Positions 33,765 through 44,820 of a DNA stretch of 64,000 bases are shown here, in pieces. Position 1 is the stretch's first letter. Each line of letters begins with the position of its first letter. The stretch is taken from NCBI RefSeq assembly GCF_023065955.2, contig NW_026622985.1, positions 71,289,931 to 71,353,930 on the forward strand, written 5' to 3'. The notes under the pieces are model-generated. The model was not told the DNA's origin. It searched no databases and saw only the letters and a program-made list of their open reading frames with translations. Source of the DNA: Ursus arctos. Its lineage: Eukaryota; Chordata; Mammalia; Carnivora; Ursidae. The position numbers and the translations under genes are program-made.

Positions 33765-36335
33765 AAGGTATTTTTAAATTAATTAATTTTATTACGTTAT
33801 CTTAGTCACCATACAGGCCATCATTACTTTTTGATATAGTGTTCCATGATTCATTATTTGCATATAACACCCAGTGCTCATTATAACACATGCCCTCCTT
33901 AATACCCATCACCGGGATACCCCATGCCTCCACTCCCTCCCCTCAGAAACCCTCAGATTGATTCCCAGAGTCAGTAGTCTCTCATGGTTCATCTCCCCCT
34001 CTGATTCCCCCCCTTCAGTTTTCCCTTCCTTCCTATAATGTCCTCTGTGCTATTCCTTATGTTCCACATATGAGTGAAACCATATAATAATTGTCTTTCT
34101 CTGCTTGACTTATTTCACTTAGCATAATCGCCTCCAGTTCCATCCATGTCAATGCAAATGGTGGGTATTCATCCTTTCTGATGGCTGAGTAATATTTCAT
34201 TGTATATACGAACCACATCTTCTTTATCCATTCTTCTGTTGAAGGGCATCTTGGCTCCTTCTACAGTTTGGCTATTGTGGACATTGCTGCTATAAACATT
34301 GGGGTGCATGTGCCCCTTCTTTTCACCACATCTGTGTCTTTGGGGTAAATACCCAGTATGCTTTCCTGGGTCATAGGGTAACTCTATTTTTAACTTTTTG
34401 AGGAAATTCTATACTGTTTTCCAAAGTGGCTGTACCAGCCTGCATTCCCACCAACAGTGTAAGAGGTTCCCCTTTCTCCACATTCTCTCCAACATTTGTC
34501 ATTTCCTGTTTGTTAATTTTTGCCATTCTAACAGGCGTAAGGTGGTATCTCAATGCGGTTCTGATTTGAATTTCCCTGATGGCTAATGATGTTGAACATT
34601 TTTTCATGTGTCTGTTAGCCATTTGTATGTCTGTTAGCCATTTGTATGTCTGTTCATGTCTTCTGCCCATTTTTTTACTTAATTATTTGTTTTTTGGGTG
34701 TTGAGTTTGAGAAATTCTTTATAGAGCTTGGATATCAGCCCTTTATCTGTAATGTCATTTGCAAATATCTTCTCCCATTCTGTGAGTTACCTCTAAGTTT
34801 TGTTGACTGTTTCCTTGGCTGTGCAGAAGCTTTTTATTTTGATGAAGTTCCAAAAGTTCATTTTTTCTTTTGTTTCCCTTGCCTTTGGAGAGGTGTCATG
34901 AAAAAAGTTGCTGTGGCTGATGTCGAAGAGGTTACTGCTTATGTTCTCCTCTAGAATTTCATGGATTCTTGTCTCACATTGATGTTTTTCATCCATTTGG
35001 AGTTTATCTTTGTGTATGGTGTGAGAGAGTGGTCAAGTTTCATTCTTCTGTATATAGCTGTCCAATTTTCACAGCACTATTTATTGAAGAGACTGTCTTT
35101 TTTCCATTGGATATTTTTTCCTGATTTGTCAAAGATTAGTTGACCATAGAGTTGAGGGTCCATTTCTGGAGACTCTATTCTGTTCCATTGATCTACGTGT
35201 CTGTTTTTGTGCCAGTACCATGCTGTCTTGGTGATCACAGTTTTGTAGCATAGCATGAAATCAGGCAACATGATGTCCCCAGCTTTGTTTTTCCTTTTCA
35301 ACATTTCCTGGTGATTCGAGGTCTTTTCTGATTCCATACAAATTTTAGGATTCTTTGTTCCAGCTCTTTGAAAAATGCCAATGGTATTTTAATAGGGATG
35401 GCGTTGAAAGTGTAGATTGCTCTGGGCAGCATAGACATTTTAACAATGTTTATTCTTCCGATTCATGAGCATGGAATGTTTTTCCATCTTTTTGTGTCTT
35501 CCTCAATTTCTTTAATTAATTTTCTGTAGTTTCTAGAGTATAGATCCTTTACCTCTTTGGTTAGGTTTATTCCTAGGTATCTTACAGTTTTTGGTGTTAT
35601 TGTAAATGGAATCGATTCCCTAATTTCTCTTTCTACAGTTACACTGTTAGTGTTTAGAAAAGCGATTGATTTCTGTACATTTTGTATCCACATTACTGAA
35701 TTGCTGTATGAGTTCTAGTAATTTAGGAGTGGAGCATTTTGGGTTTTTCACATAAAGTATCATGTCATCTGTGAAGAGAGAGAGTTTGACTTCTTCTTTG
35801 CCAATTTGAATACATTTTATTTCTTTTTGTTTTCTGATTGCTGATGTTAGAACTTCTGTGTTGAACAATATGTAGCAAGAGTTGGCATCCTTGTTGTGTT
35901 CCTGATCTTAGGGAAAAGCTCTCAGCTTTTCCCCATTGAGAATGATATTTGCTGTGGGCTTTTCATAGATGGTTTTTATGAAATTGAGGAATTTTCCCTC
36001 TATCCCTACACTCTGAAGAGTTTTAATCAGGAAAGGATGCTGTATTTTGTCAAATGCTTTCTCTGCATCAATTGAGAGGATCATATGGTTCTTGTCTTTT
36101 CTTATTGCATTCGATCACATTGATTTGCAAATGTTGAACCACCCTTGCATCCCGGAAATAAATCCCATGTTGTCCTGATGGATAATACTCTTAATGTACT
36201 GTTGGATTTTATTGGCTAGGATCTTGTTGAGTATTTTGGCATCCATATTCATCAGGGATATTGGTCTATATTGGTCTCTAATTCTCCTTTTTTGTTGGGG
36301 TCTTTGCCTGGTTTTGGGATCAAGGTAATGCTGAC
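33765..36335 (-). mobile_element. 5'-truncated carnivore L1, 3' UTR and C-terminal half of ORF2
   Basis: Reversed L1 of about 2.57 kb. From the right: reverse transcriptase fragments, including 'YRPISLMN...[13 protein letters not shown]' coded at 36350-36200 and the catalytic FTDDMILY coded around 35775-35752 (families usually have FADD). The C-terminal domain follows, with 'RYLGINLTKEVKDLY' near 35600-35550, then the zinc-knuckle-proximal region and the 3' UTR with an A-rich tail at the left end (33770-33790). Frameshifts and stops break ORF2 into pieces, so it cannot make a working enzyme. The 5' part of the element is missing. I found no convincing target duplication at the right end. Confidence 0.95.
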
Positions 36336-36399
36336 TAGTCTTACGTTTCTGGTGTTTACTATGATTACAGGCAAACAACAGCCTGCTTTACTGAGTATA

Positions 36400-36610
36400 T
36401 TCGGGTGCTTATAACTGTGCTGAGCATTTTATATAGATCATACCACTTTGTCATAAAAACTGTAGAAAGGCAGGTGGGATAATAAACAGATTACTTCTGC
36501 TTATTAATGAGGAAACTAGGACATATTGGGTTTAAGTACATTGCTCAACAAACAACTAGTAAGTGGTGGAAGGATGGTTCTAATCAAGGCATACCGAGCC
36601 CGTGGTCCAT
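36400..36610 (-). repeat. MIR
   Basis: Reversed MIR: 'gtgctgagcattttatatagatcataccactttgtcataaaaact', 'attaatgaggaaactaggaca', 'gctcaacaaacaactagtaagtggtggaaggatgg' and the head relic 'catac...cgagcccgtggtccatcctt'. Close to full length. Confidence 0.75.
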
Positions 36611-36869
36611 CCTTGTACTGTGTGAATCTTAAGTTTGCAAAAGGAATGTGAAAATTAATGCTTTATTACTGCACTAACATTTTGTATCCTAAATCAGGAA
36701 AGTGCAGAGTGGGGAGGGAGAATGTTCCCCTTCACTCTACAGGGAGGTATGTGGCTACCACGTCATTTATTAAACACCTACCATATAATGTCTATCATAA
36801 AGGTGCAGATGATGAATTTGAAGTTGTTCAAACTTCACATTTCTTAAATGGATGCCTTATTGAAAAGCA

Positions 36870-36960
36870 AATATTTTGATATCTGTATTTTGATGGCAAT
36901 AGTCCTTGGCACATACATAAAATTCCAATATTTGCTGAATGGATGAAATCTTTTCCTCTT
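36870..36960 (+). repeat. L2/MIR-type 3' end
   Basis: 'aatagtccttggcacatacataaaattccaatatttgctgaatggatgaa' matches the L2 3' end. Confidence 0.55.
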
Positions 36961-37610
36961 TTGAGCTCAGAAATAGTCATCTGTCCCATAGTTTAGGTTC
37001 ATCTCCCATGTGTGCAACACTCACTTTATTTTCATTGTCAATTCATTCTTTACCAGTTTAAGAAAATCCATTAATTCTCAAAGCATGTCTGGATGCCTGA
37101 TAAAATGGGCTGTGGCAAAGATAACCTAATATTTTTATGACCTTCATGATGTGATCTATTTGGGCCTAATGAGTTACTGGAATAATGACCCACATGTGGA
37201 CTGCAGGAGGTCAATTCAGCTGTGGTCAGTACACAGAGCCTTTGAAACACATTATTTTCACTTTATTATTTTTCTGCCCTTTTGTCTGGGCTGACAGAAG
37301 GATGAATGATCTCTGACAGGGTCTCTCCTCCCAGTGAGTTTGCAGTACGTGTACTATTTAAATGTAACAAATCTAATTCCCTCAGCTATTGCACAGAGAT
37401 CTGATTTCCCAGGAGATCCTCCTCATTCCTGCCCCGGTGACAGATTTGTTCTCTTGTAACTCCACAGCCTATGTATCATCTCACGGAAATGATCAGTTTC
37501 GTCCTAGACGAAACATGAAGGCAACCCCATGTTCATTATCAGTCTGCTAGGTGTGAGTGTATGGACTGTGGGCTGCCTTGGGTAGTTCCTGAGACTCACT
37601 CCTGTGTCTA
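36961..37610. other. Repeat-free sequence with conserved-element texture
   Basis: No gene or repeat is recognised. An exact 8-bp inverted repeat with 3-nt spacer (gtttcgtc cta gacgaaac) occupies 37496-37514. Its GAAAC/GTTTC ends resemble interferon-regulatory-factor half-sites. Confidence 0.35.
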
Positions 37611-37611
37611 T

Positions 37612-37815
37612 TTATTCTCCCACTCCTTCAACACACATTTATTGAATACTTACTCTGTGACAGGAGCAAGAAGCTAGGGACATAGAAACTATAGAAAAGC
37701 CTGTCAGGGCACTAACACTTGGGTGAGACATGCAAGTAATTGCTATGTGGGGAGATAAACATTGTAATTTCATGGGTGCTCAGATCCCATGATGAGGGTA
37801 TGGTAGGGGTGAGGT
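37612..37815 (-). repeat. L2 3' region
   Basis: 'acacatttattgaatacttactctgtgacaggagcaagaagctagggacatag' is a clear reversed L2 3' end, followed by the usual 'gacatgcaagtaattgctatgtggggag' body. Confidence 0.7.
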
Positions 37816-37849
37816 GGTGAACATAATAGAACGAAGCATGACTTCGGGC

Positions 37850-39290
37850 TGTTCGATATTTTTTCATTTTAAAGAGATCTAATTGATACAGAACAGTATG
37901 TAAGTTTAAGGTGTATAACACAATGATTTGATGCATGTATATACTGTGAAATGATGACCACAGTAAGTTTAGTTAACATCTATTACCTCATAGTCACAGA
38001 TATTTTTTTCCTTGAGATGAGAACTTTTAAGATCCCCCTCTTAGTAACTTTTAAAAATATAATACAGTATTTTAACTATAGTCATCATGCTGTACGTGAC
38101 ACCTCCAGAATTTATTTATCTTAGAACTACAAATTTATACCTTTTGACTACCTTCATCTCCCGCCTCTGGCAACCACACATCTGATCTCAGTTTCTATGA
38201 TTTTTTTTTCAGATTTTATTTATAAATGAGATTATACAGTATTTGTCCTTTTTTTTTTTCTTCTCTTTTTTGTCCTTCTTATTTCACTGGGTATAATACC
38301 CTCTAGGTCCATCCGCGTTGTTGCAAAGGGCAGGATTTCCTTTTTTAAGGCTGAATAATATTTCATTGAATATATATGCTACATTTTCTTTATCCATTCA
38401 TCTGCTGATAGGCACTTAGATTATTTCCATGTCTTGGCTATTGTAACTAATACTGTAATGAGCACAGGGATGCAGATATCGCTTCAGGCTATTGATTTTG
38501 TTTCCTTCAGATAGATGTCCAGAAGTGGCATAGCTGGATCCTATGACAGTTCTATTTTTATTTTTCTGAGGGACTTCCATTCTGTTTTCATAGTGGCTGT
38601 TCTCCTTTAATCCCCACCAATAGTGCACAAGGGGTCCCTTTTTTCCACATCCTCACCAATACTTGTTCTCTCTTGTCTTTTTGGTGATAGCTATTCTAAC
38701 AGGTGTGAATCTGTTGTGTGTATGTATCTGTTGGCCACTTAGTACCTTTGGAAAAATTCTATTAAGGTCCTTTGCCCATTTTTAATAAGATTATTTGTGT
38801 TTTTGCTATTGAGTTGTATGAGTTTCTTATATACTTTGGATATTAACTTCTTATGAGATGTGTGGTCTGCAAATATTTTCTCCTATTCCATAGGATGTCT
38901 TTTCACTCTTTTGGATTGTTTCTTTTGGTATGCAGAGGCTTTTTAGTTTGATGTAACACACTTATTTTTTATTCTGTTGCTGGTTCTTTAGGTGTCATAT
39001 CCAAAATAAATCACTGCCAAGATCCATGTCAAGTTTTTTCCCCATGTTTTCTTCTAGTTTTATGGTTTCAGGCCTATATTTAAGTGTTTATTACATTTTG
39101 AGTTGATTTTTGTAAGATAGGGATCTAAGACAGTTCCTTTTTTTTTTTTTTTGCATGTGAATATCCAATTTCCCCAGCATCATTTATTGAAGAGACTGTC
39201 TTTTCTCCATTGACTATTCTCAGCTCCCTTGTCAAATATTAGCTGATGGTATATGCATGGGTTTATTTCTGGGCTCTTGATTCTGTTATG
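37850..39290 (-). mobile_element. Old L1 (L1M-type), 3' UTR and distal ORF2
   Basis: Reversed L1. 3' UTR at the left ('gatctaattgatacagaacagtatgtaag', 'gtcatcatgctgtacgtgacacctccag', 'tcccgcctctggcaaccacac'), then the distal region ('ttatttcactgggtataata', 'ggctgaataatatttcattgaatatatatgctac', 'ctgctgataggcacttagattatttccatg'), and ORF2 C-terminal remains up to 'catttattgaagagactgtc' and 'ttctgggctcttgattctgtt'. All frames are broken. More diverged than the 33765 copy. Confidence 0.92.
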
Positions 39291-40354
39291 ACATCTTGAA
39301 GTCTGTTTAGAACAGCACCCAGAGTGATGGGTATAATGCCCCATCTGCAAGGCCATCTTTAGAAACTATGAAACCTCACCCAGAATTTGAGTAAGAAGCT
39401 GAAAATTCTGTCAGCCAGCTTAATAGTTATTTGAAATTTTGTATGTTCTTTTTTAATACGTATAAATTCACGTGAATTTTCATTCTAGCATAATACAGCA
39501 TATTTATTTTAATATAAAAATGTGTTAAATTAATTAGCCTCTCCCATTTTGTAGCTGACAAGTTCCTCAAGTAAAATGTATACTCTAGGAAAAAAATGCC
39601 AAATTCTTCTGAGGACTTTTCATTCTCTTTGGCATGGGAATGAGTACTCCTATTTTAAGCTGAGAAAGAAAAAAACACTAAGAAAAAAGAAAAAGAATAA
39701 CAGAATATTTCATTCAGTATGGGGAGAGTATGATAAGCCCCAAATATCTTTGACTAAGCTAATTAACAAAACAACATAAAATCCAATTCAAATCCATAGG
39801 CCATAATAATTTTGGCAAAAAATTTAAGAGAAAGTTTACAAAGCTGTTGATGTGACTAATTTTGAAAATGCAAAGCACTGGCTTAACAATTAGCCTTTTT
39901 TTGGGTAGATAAGAGAGAAGATTTGAGAATATTTACATACTAGTTACCATAAAATATACTCTGAAGTTATACTTACTCTATAACTTGTCATTATAAAATT
40001 TGGTTTTGATCTAAGTCTATTCCTGTCTTCTTATATTGAACATTTTGTGTAGGTGGTTCCAAGTTCTGTTGATTTATAATCTTGAGACTACGAATGTTTA
40101 TTGTAGGAAGCTACATAGAAAATGCTTGTTAAAGGAAAAAAAAAGTTTACTTGAATGTTTAAACCATTTGCCTTAGGAGGCTGATCTTACTCACCAGTGT
40201 GTAGAGCTTAACCCACTGACTCAGACCTCCTTGATCTGTTTTTAATTAACTAGACTGGTATAAAAAGTTTTGAACAGACTCTCTTAGAACTAGGAACACA
40301 GCTAAAGCATTTCTGCTCATAAGAAGCTACTTGTATATATAAAATAAAGTGATT
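39291..40354. other. Unique AT-rich sequence
   Basis: No gene recognised. A perfect 16-bp palindrome aaattcacgtgaattt, with an E-box-like CACGTG core, lies at 39464-39479. Confidence 0.4.
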
Positions 40355-40367
40355 CTCACAGATTAAA

Positions 40368-40588
40368 TTTATTTTTAAAATTATTTTATTATTTTTAAAG
40401 ATTTATTTATTTGAGAGAGAGAGAACATGAGCAGGAGGGGCAGAGGGAGAGAGAGCAAATCTCAAGGAGACTCCATGCTGAGTGTAGAGCCCCACTCAGG
40501 GCTTGATCTCAAGACCCTGAGGTCATGACCTGAGCTGAAACCAAGAGTCGGTCACTGACACATAACTGGCTGCACCACCCAGGTGCCC
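40368..40588 (-). mobile_element. CAN-SINE
   Basis: Reversed SINE: tail 'aaagatttatttatttgagag', GA-rich body, 'gcttgatctcaagaccctgaggtcatgacctgagctgaaa' and head 'ctgcaccacccaggtgcccc'. Perfect 13-bp target duplications ctcacagattaaa lie at 40355-40367 and 40589-40601. Confidence 0.96.
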
Positions 40589-40802
40589 CTCACAGATTAA
40601 AGTTAAAACACAACGCAGAGTCTTGATTTTCCTCTAAATTCCCCAACTGGAAGTTAACAAAATCTATTTATTATCTCTACCTGTTCCTCCCTCCCCCTGC
40701 ATGTTCTGATGGCAGCTCTAGCAAATTGCTGCCCCTCCCCCTCCCTCCCTAACCTGTTAATGCACCAACACTCACCAGGTTACCCAAACTACAGTCTTTT
40801 TT

Positions 40803-40968
40803 TTTTTGAGAGAGAGAGAGAGAGAGAGGACGAGCAGGGTGAAGGGCAGAGGGAGAAGCAGACTCCCACTGAGCAGGGAGCCCGATGCAGGACTCAATCC
40901 TGGAACTCCGGGATCATGACCTGAACCAAAGGCAGACACTTAACTGACTGAGTCACCCAGGTGCCCCT
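40803..40968 (-). mobile_element. CAN-SINE
   Basis: Reversed SINE with poly-T, a GA microsatellite body (gagagagagagagag), 'gcaggactcaatcctggaac' and head 'gactgagtcacccaggtgcccc'. Target duplication ctacagtctttttt lies at 40789-40802 and from 40969. The tail and body part is short, so it is a slightly reduced copy. Confidence 0.95.
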
Positions 40969-40984
40969 CTACAGTCTTTTTTGA

Positions 40985-41484
40985 TTTATCCCCCTTCTCT
41001 TTCCCCACCAATCTTTCATCATCTTTAACAGCAAGCTGCATCCAAAAAATATTCATGGAGGCTGCATGCTTCTCAGCACTGGGCATTCAGGTCTTTACTT
41101 CCTGATCTTCTGTTCTTGACCTTCTTGGGCCTCCACTCCATGTTCTAGAACCCAGTAAACTAGATTCAGATGCCAGCTTGGTGATGAACTTGGAAATCCC
41201 GTAGGATGTTACTATTCAGAATTAGTGCCCTCTCTATCCACTCCATCTCTTCTACTCAAGGAGGGAGATCAGGGACACATCTCCCAGCCAGTCACTCCCC
41301 ATTCCAATCCACACCCCACCAGCCACCAGAGACACGACATCATTCTCCACTCAAAGTAGTCACTAAATCCCTGCTCCCTCGCACAAAGCATCTGAAACCA
41401 CATTTAGAAGCACATTTAAGTCTCAGCAACCTGGGTCAGACTACCATGTCCCCTACATTCGTGTCACATTAGATTATCCCAAAC
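40985..41484. other. Unique C-rich sequence
   Basis: No gene or repeat recognised. The 88-codon frame at 41206-41472 is a by-product of C-rich composition. Confidence 0.35.
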
Positions 41485-41765
41485 ATTTATTATTTGATTT
41501 GATATTCTGAGTGACTGCTATGTGCCAGTGCTGCTATGGGCTAGGGATTCCACAATGAGTAATTCTGACACTCTTAGGGAAGTAATAGCTAGAGGGGGTA
41601 TGGAAAAACAAATAATTAAAACAGTGATGAGAGCTATGGGTGATGGTTAAGAGACAGCCTAGGAGTATACCAAATCCACCTTGGAAGCCTCTGGTAACAG
41701 TGGATTTCCAGAAGACACATGGGAAAGGCAAGATCTGAAGGATGAATATATACTATGCAAAGGAT
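41485..41765 (-). repeat. L2 3' region, reversed
   Basis: 'gatattctgagtgactgctatgtgccagtgctgctatgggctagggattccacaatgag', 'gggaagtaatagctagaggg' and 'cttggaagcctctggtaacag...gaagacacatgggaaaggcaagatctgaagg' are the reversed L2 3' end and adjoining body. Confidence 0.75.
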
Positions 41766-41799
41766 TTATCAACTAGTTTCTCTCTTTTGAAACAGCTTT

Positions 41800-42103
41800 T
41801 CTCTTTCCCAAAAGAATTCTTACTTGGCCTTCAAGGTCACATTCTGAGGCTTTCCCTGACCTCTCCGGGCAGACTGTTTTCCCATCTATGACCCTGTAAC
41901 ACATCTTCCATACCCATATCATTGCTCTTGCCCTGTTGCATCACAGTGACTGATGAAGGTGCTTGGCCTCACTCTCACCCAGGAGCTCCATCAAGGCAGA
42001 GAAAATATCTTTGTCCATCTTTGTGCCCAATGACATCTGACACATAGTATGTGTTCAAGACAGTTTGATGAATAACCGAGTTTTACAAAGAATGAATGAG
42101 TTC
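41800..42103 (+). repeat. L2 3' region, sense
   Basis: 'cttcaaggtcacattctgaggctttccctgacctctcc', 'gaccctgtaacacatcttcc', 'caggagctccatcaaggcagagaaaatatctttgtcc' and 'tgacacatagtatgtgttcaa' follow the L2 3' block in order. It lies back to back with the reversed L2 on its left. Confidence 0.75.
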
Positions 42104-42120
42104 ACTTTGACATTTTAAAG

Positions 42121-42316
42121 ATTTATTCCTTTATTTGAGACAGCGAGAGAGCGTGTGAGTGCAGGGAGGGAGAGAGGGAGAGGGAGAGAATCTTAAAGCA
42201 GACTCCCCATTGAGTGTGGAGCCCGACGTGGTACTTGATCTCATAACCCTGAAATCATGATCTGAGCCAAAATCAAGAGTCAGACCCTTAACCAACTGAG
42301 CCACCCAGGCGCCCCA
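42121..42316 (-). mobile_element. CAN-SINE
   Basis: Reversed SINE: tail 'atttattcctttatttgagacag', a long GA-rich body, 'cttgatctcataaccctgaaatcatgatctgagc' and head 'accaactgagccacccaggcgcccc'. Target duplications are actttgacattttaaag (42104-42120) and actttggcattttaaag (42317-42333). Confidence 0.96.
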
Positions 42317-42333
42317 ACTTTGGCATTTTAAAG

Positions 42334-42690
42334 TCCATTTTAAAATAGCTAAGATATCTGTAAGGATATACATTCAGGAAAAAATTATTCCCTATGGAAA
42401 TGAACAAGAGAACACTTTCATATATTTGGACACATTTACTAGAACTGGGCTAATTCAAGCAATATTTATAATAGCTCCTAAATTGTGGGTTGTTAGACAC
42501 TGCCTTCCACAGGCTTCAACTGTGAGTGGGGTCAGTATGGCCAGCTCAAGGAAGCATCCTGAAGTCACTCTCCATGCCAGCCCACAGCAAAGCCACCCGC
42601 AGGCTTCAGGACCACTGCAACTGCACTGATCTTCACCCAGGCCACTGGGGCCACTTTGCACATGGCAAGAAAGACAACAGGATTTGATAA
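42334..42690. other. Unique sequence
   Basis: No gene or repeat recognised. Confidence 0.4.
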
Positions 42691-42757
42691 GCACGTGCAC
42701 GCATGCACGCACAGACACACACGTGTGTGCGTGCACACACACACCCACACACCCACG
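42691..42757. repeat. Alternating purine-pyrimidine (CA/GC/GT) tract
   Basis: A mix of gcacgtgcacgcatgcacgc and acacacacgtgtgtgcgtgc units followed by a CA run. Alternation holds almost throughout, with self-complementary pieces, so the tract could adopt Z-DNA or short cruciforms. Confidence 0.85.
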
Positions 42758-43734
42758 TACTTTCCAGATAATTAAACTAACAACAATTATACCAAAAGCT
42801 TAGTATCTATTTTGTTATCGGTAAAGGTCACTCCCAATTAAATTGCTGGTGGACTCTACAATTTCTGACTTCCATCCTCTAGTGATATAATATGTGAGCT
42901 ATTTTGGTCATTAGCAAGCTCAATGTAGCAGAAGATATATTAGCCATATACCTCACCACATGTTGTTTAAAATTCCTTTTAAAATGCTTAGAAGACATTT
43001 CTTGTGGAGACTGGCAGGCTATTGTTTGTTTTGCTTTTCCATCTGGTGTTCAATTAATATACTAATAACCACTCTAATTTCTCTTGCTATCATATTGACA
43101 TTATTTTTCCTGTGGCATGTTTATTTTTACTTGGGGATTGAGAAGCACTGCAGATTGAAGACAATATTTCATTTACAGCCTCTGCACATAACACAGCCCA
43201 AGTGGTGTTAATGTTCTGTCATGGGGGCACGGCCAACTCTAACTCCAATCGTTTCACATGCTTAGTGTTCTCTTGGATGTTAGTGTTCATTAACTCTATA
43301 ATTTTGTTTATAGATACTATGTGAAGAAATACTACCAATATTGTAAAGCACAGATGGAATATTAAAAGTCAGAGAGAGATGGCTGATAAAACACTGGCAG
43401 ATAAATGCCTGTCTTGTGTGGTCTCTGTTCTCCCATTCACACTTTTTATCTTTCCCAGTAGTTCTGTTGTCCTTATGGAAGTCACTGAACTTTGCTCTGA
43501 AGTCTCAGGGGTGTTTTGCAGGTGTGGAGCTAGGAATTTAAGGACAACTGAGTTAGAGGATAGAAATGTTCAAAGAAAAGTTATTGCAACACAGGTGAGT
43601 GGGCTAGAGATACACATGATGAAAAACCTACTTGTGGGGAGAAAGTGTAAGTACCTGATAGAGGGGATGATAATGGCAAAAAACTGTTTTGTTGCCAAAG
43701 ACGATGGCCCTGAGTTATCCTTCTTTTCTCACTC
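42758..43734. other. Unique sequence, no gene recognised
   Basis: A 119-codon plus-strand frame at 43379-43738 has no recognisable domain and no splice context that I trust. It runs into an L2-like scrap. Confidence 0.35.
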
Positions 43735-43800
43735 CTAGGGTCTTGTACAGTGCTGGGCAATTAGGAGGTGCGCAATCAATCTTTGCAGATTGATAGAAAG
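43735..43800 (+). repeat. L2/MIR-type 3' scrap
   Basis: 'gggtcttgtacagtgctgggcaattaggaggtgcgcaatcaat' resembles 'cctagcacagtgcctggcacatagtaggtgctcaataa'. Confidence 0.5.
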
Positions 43801-44602
43801 AGATTAGCTTGGTGCATGGTTCAAGTGAAGCCAACTCAGGGAGTTCATTCCTCTTTTAAGCCAGTCTGTACCATATATCACAAACGTCTTACATGGCCGG
43901 CCCACCCTGGGTCTGTCCCATTGTCACAGGAAACTCTGGGGCCCACCACCGTGCCTGGATGCATCCCTAGAAGGTAGGTTCTGCAGACGGTAGGTCAGCA
44001 ATATGGCTCCCTTGTTCCAGTTTCCTTTGCTAGCCCATCAAAATTTCCAATTAACTACTAGGCCTTTTTCTTTCCGTCTGAATAGAAAAAAACTTAAAGT
44101 CGAGTTCTTAAGTGTTCTCCTCATTATCCCTAAATGCTGGGGATGAAATGCTGAAAAAGACCCAGACACCTCCTTCCAGGACTTTTGCACATGCCGTAGG
44201 AGGTTGGGGAGGTTGGGGCCCTGACCAAAGCACAGATGCTCAGTGAATGCCTGCAGGGCTGAATGAGCTGAAGGAGACATCTACTTCCTGCCTCCCGAAT
44301 ATCACAATTATTTCTTTCTTAAAGATACTTAGACTAGAAGAGTGAACTTGAGTCATTCCTCAAAACGCCTCTGTTGAGTTTTCCATTTGGCTTCACATTT
44401 TGTTTTGTTTTGTTTCTTCACGTTTTGTTTAATGTAAGGAAATAATTGCCATCAAGAGTAAATTTGCTTTTCAAACATAGTCAAAAGTCATTGAAGTGCA
44501 AGTTTCATAAATAAAGTGGCTGATAAGTCTGGGGAATAGTATTGTAAGATTGAAATGAAATATGCCTTTGAAGTAATGAGGTCACTGATGAACTGATCTG
44601 GA
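43801..44602. other. Unique sequence
   Basis: No gene or repeat recognised, apart from a (TTTTG)n patch near 44397. Confidence 0.4.
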
Positions 44603-44820
44603 ATGATGTAATAATAATAGAAACTAGCATTTTGAATGCTTACTTAGCGCCCCCATTTTGCATGCATTATTTCACTTAATTCTCATTACCACCAAATAAT
44701 TTGCATACCATTTTTATTTCCATTTATTTCTTTTTACTTTATTTCCATTTAAAAAATGAGTAGAGAAGCTAAGAAATTTAGGAATGACTCAGACTCTTCA
44801 AATCCAGATACACTGGCTGT
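44603..44820 (-). repeat. MIR, expanded by an internal T-rich insertion
   Basis: 'attttgaatgcttacttagcgcccccattttgcatgcattatttcacttaattctcattacc' is the reversed MIR 3' end. Then comes a T-rich stretch with a near-duplicate (tttccatttatttc / tttatttccattt), then 'aaaaatgagtagagaagctaagaaat' and the head relic. Confidence 0.7.

Noticed and set aside
33765..36335. Possibility of an active, full-length L1
   Set aside because: 5'-truncated within ORF2, with several frameshifts and stops.
43379..43738. 119-codon plus-strand frame
   Set aside because: No recognisable domain. It begins in an unremarkable AT-rich stretch and ends in an L2-like scrap.
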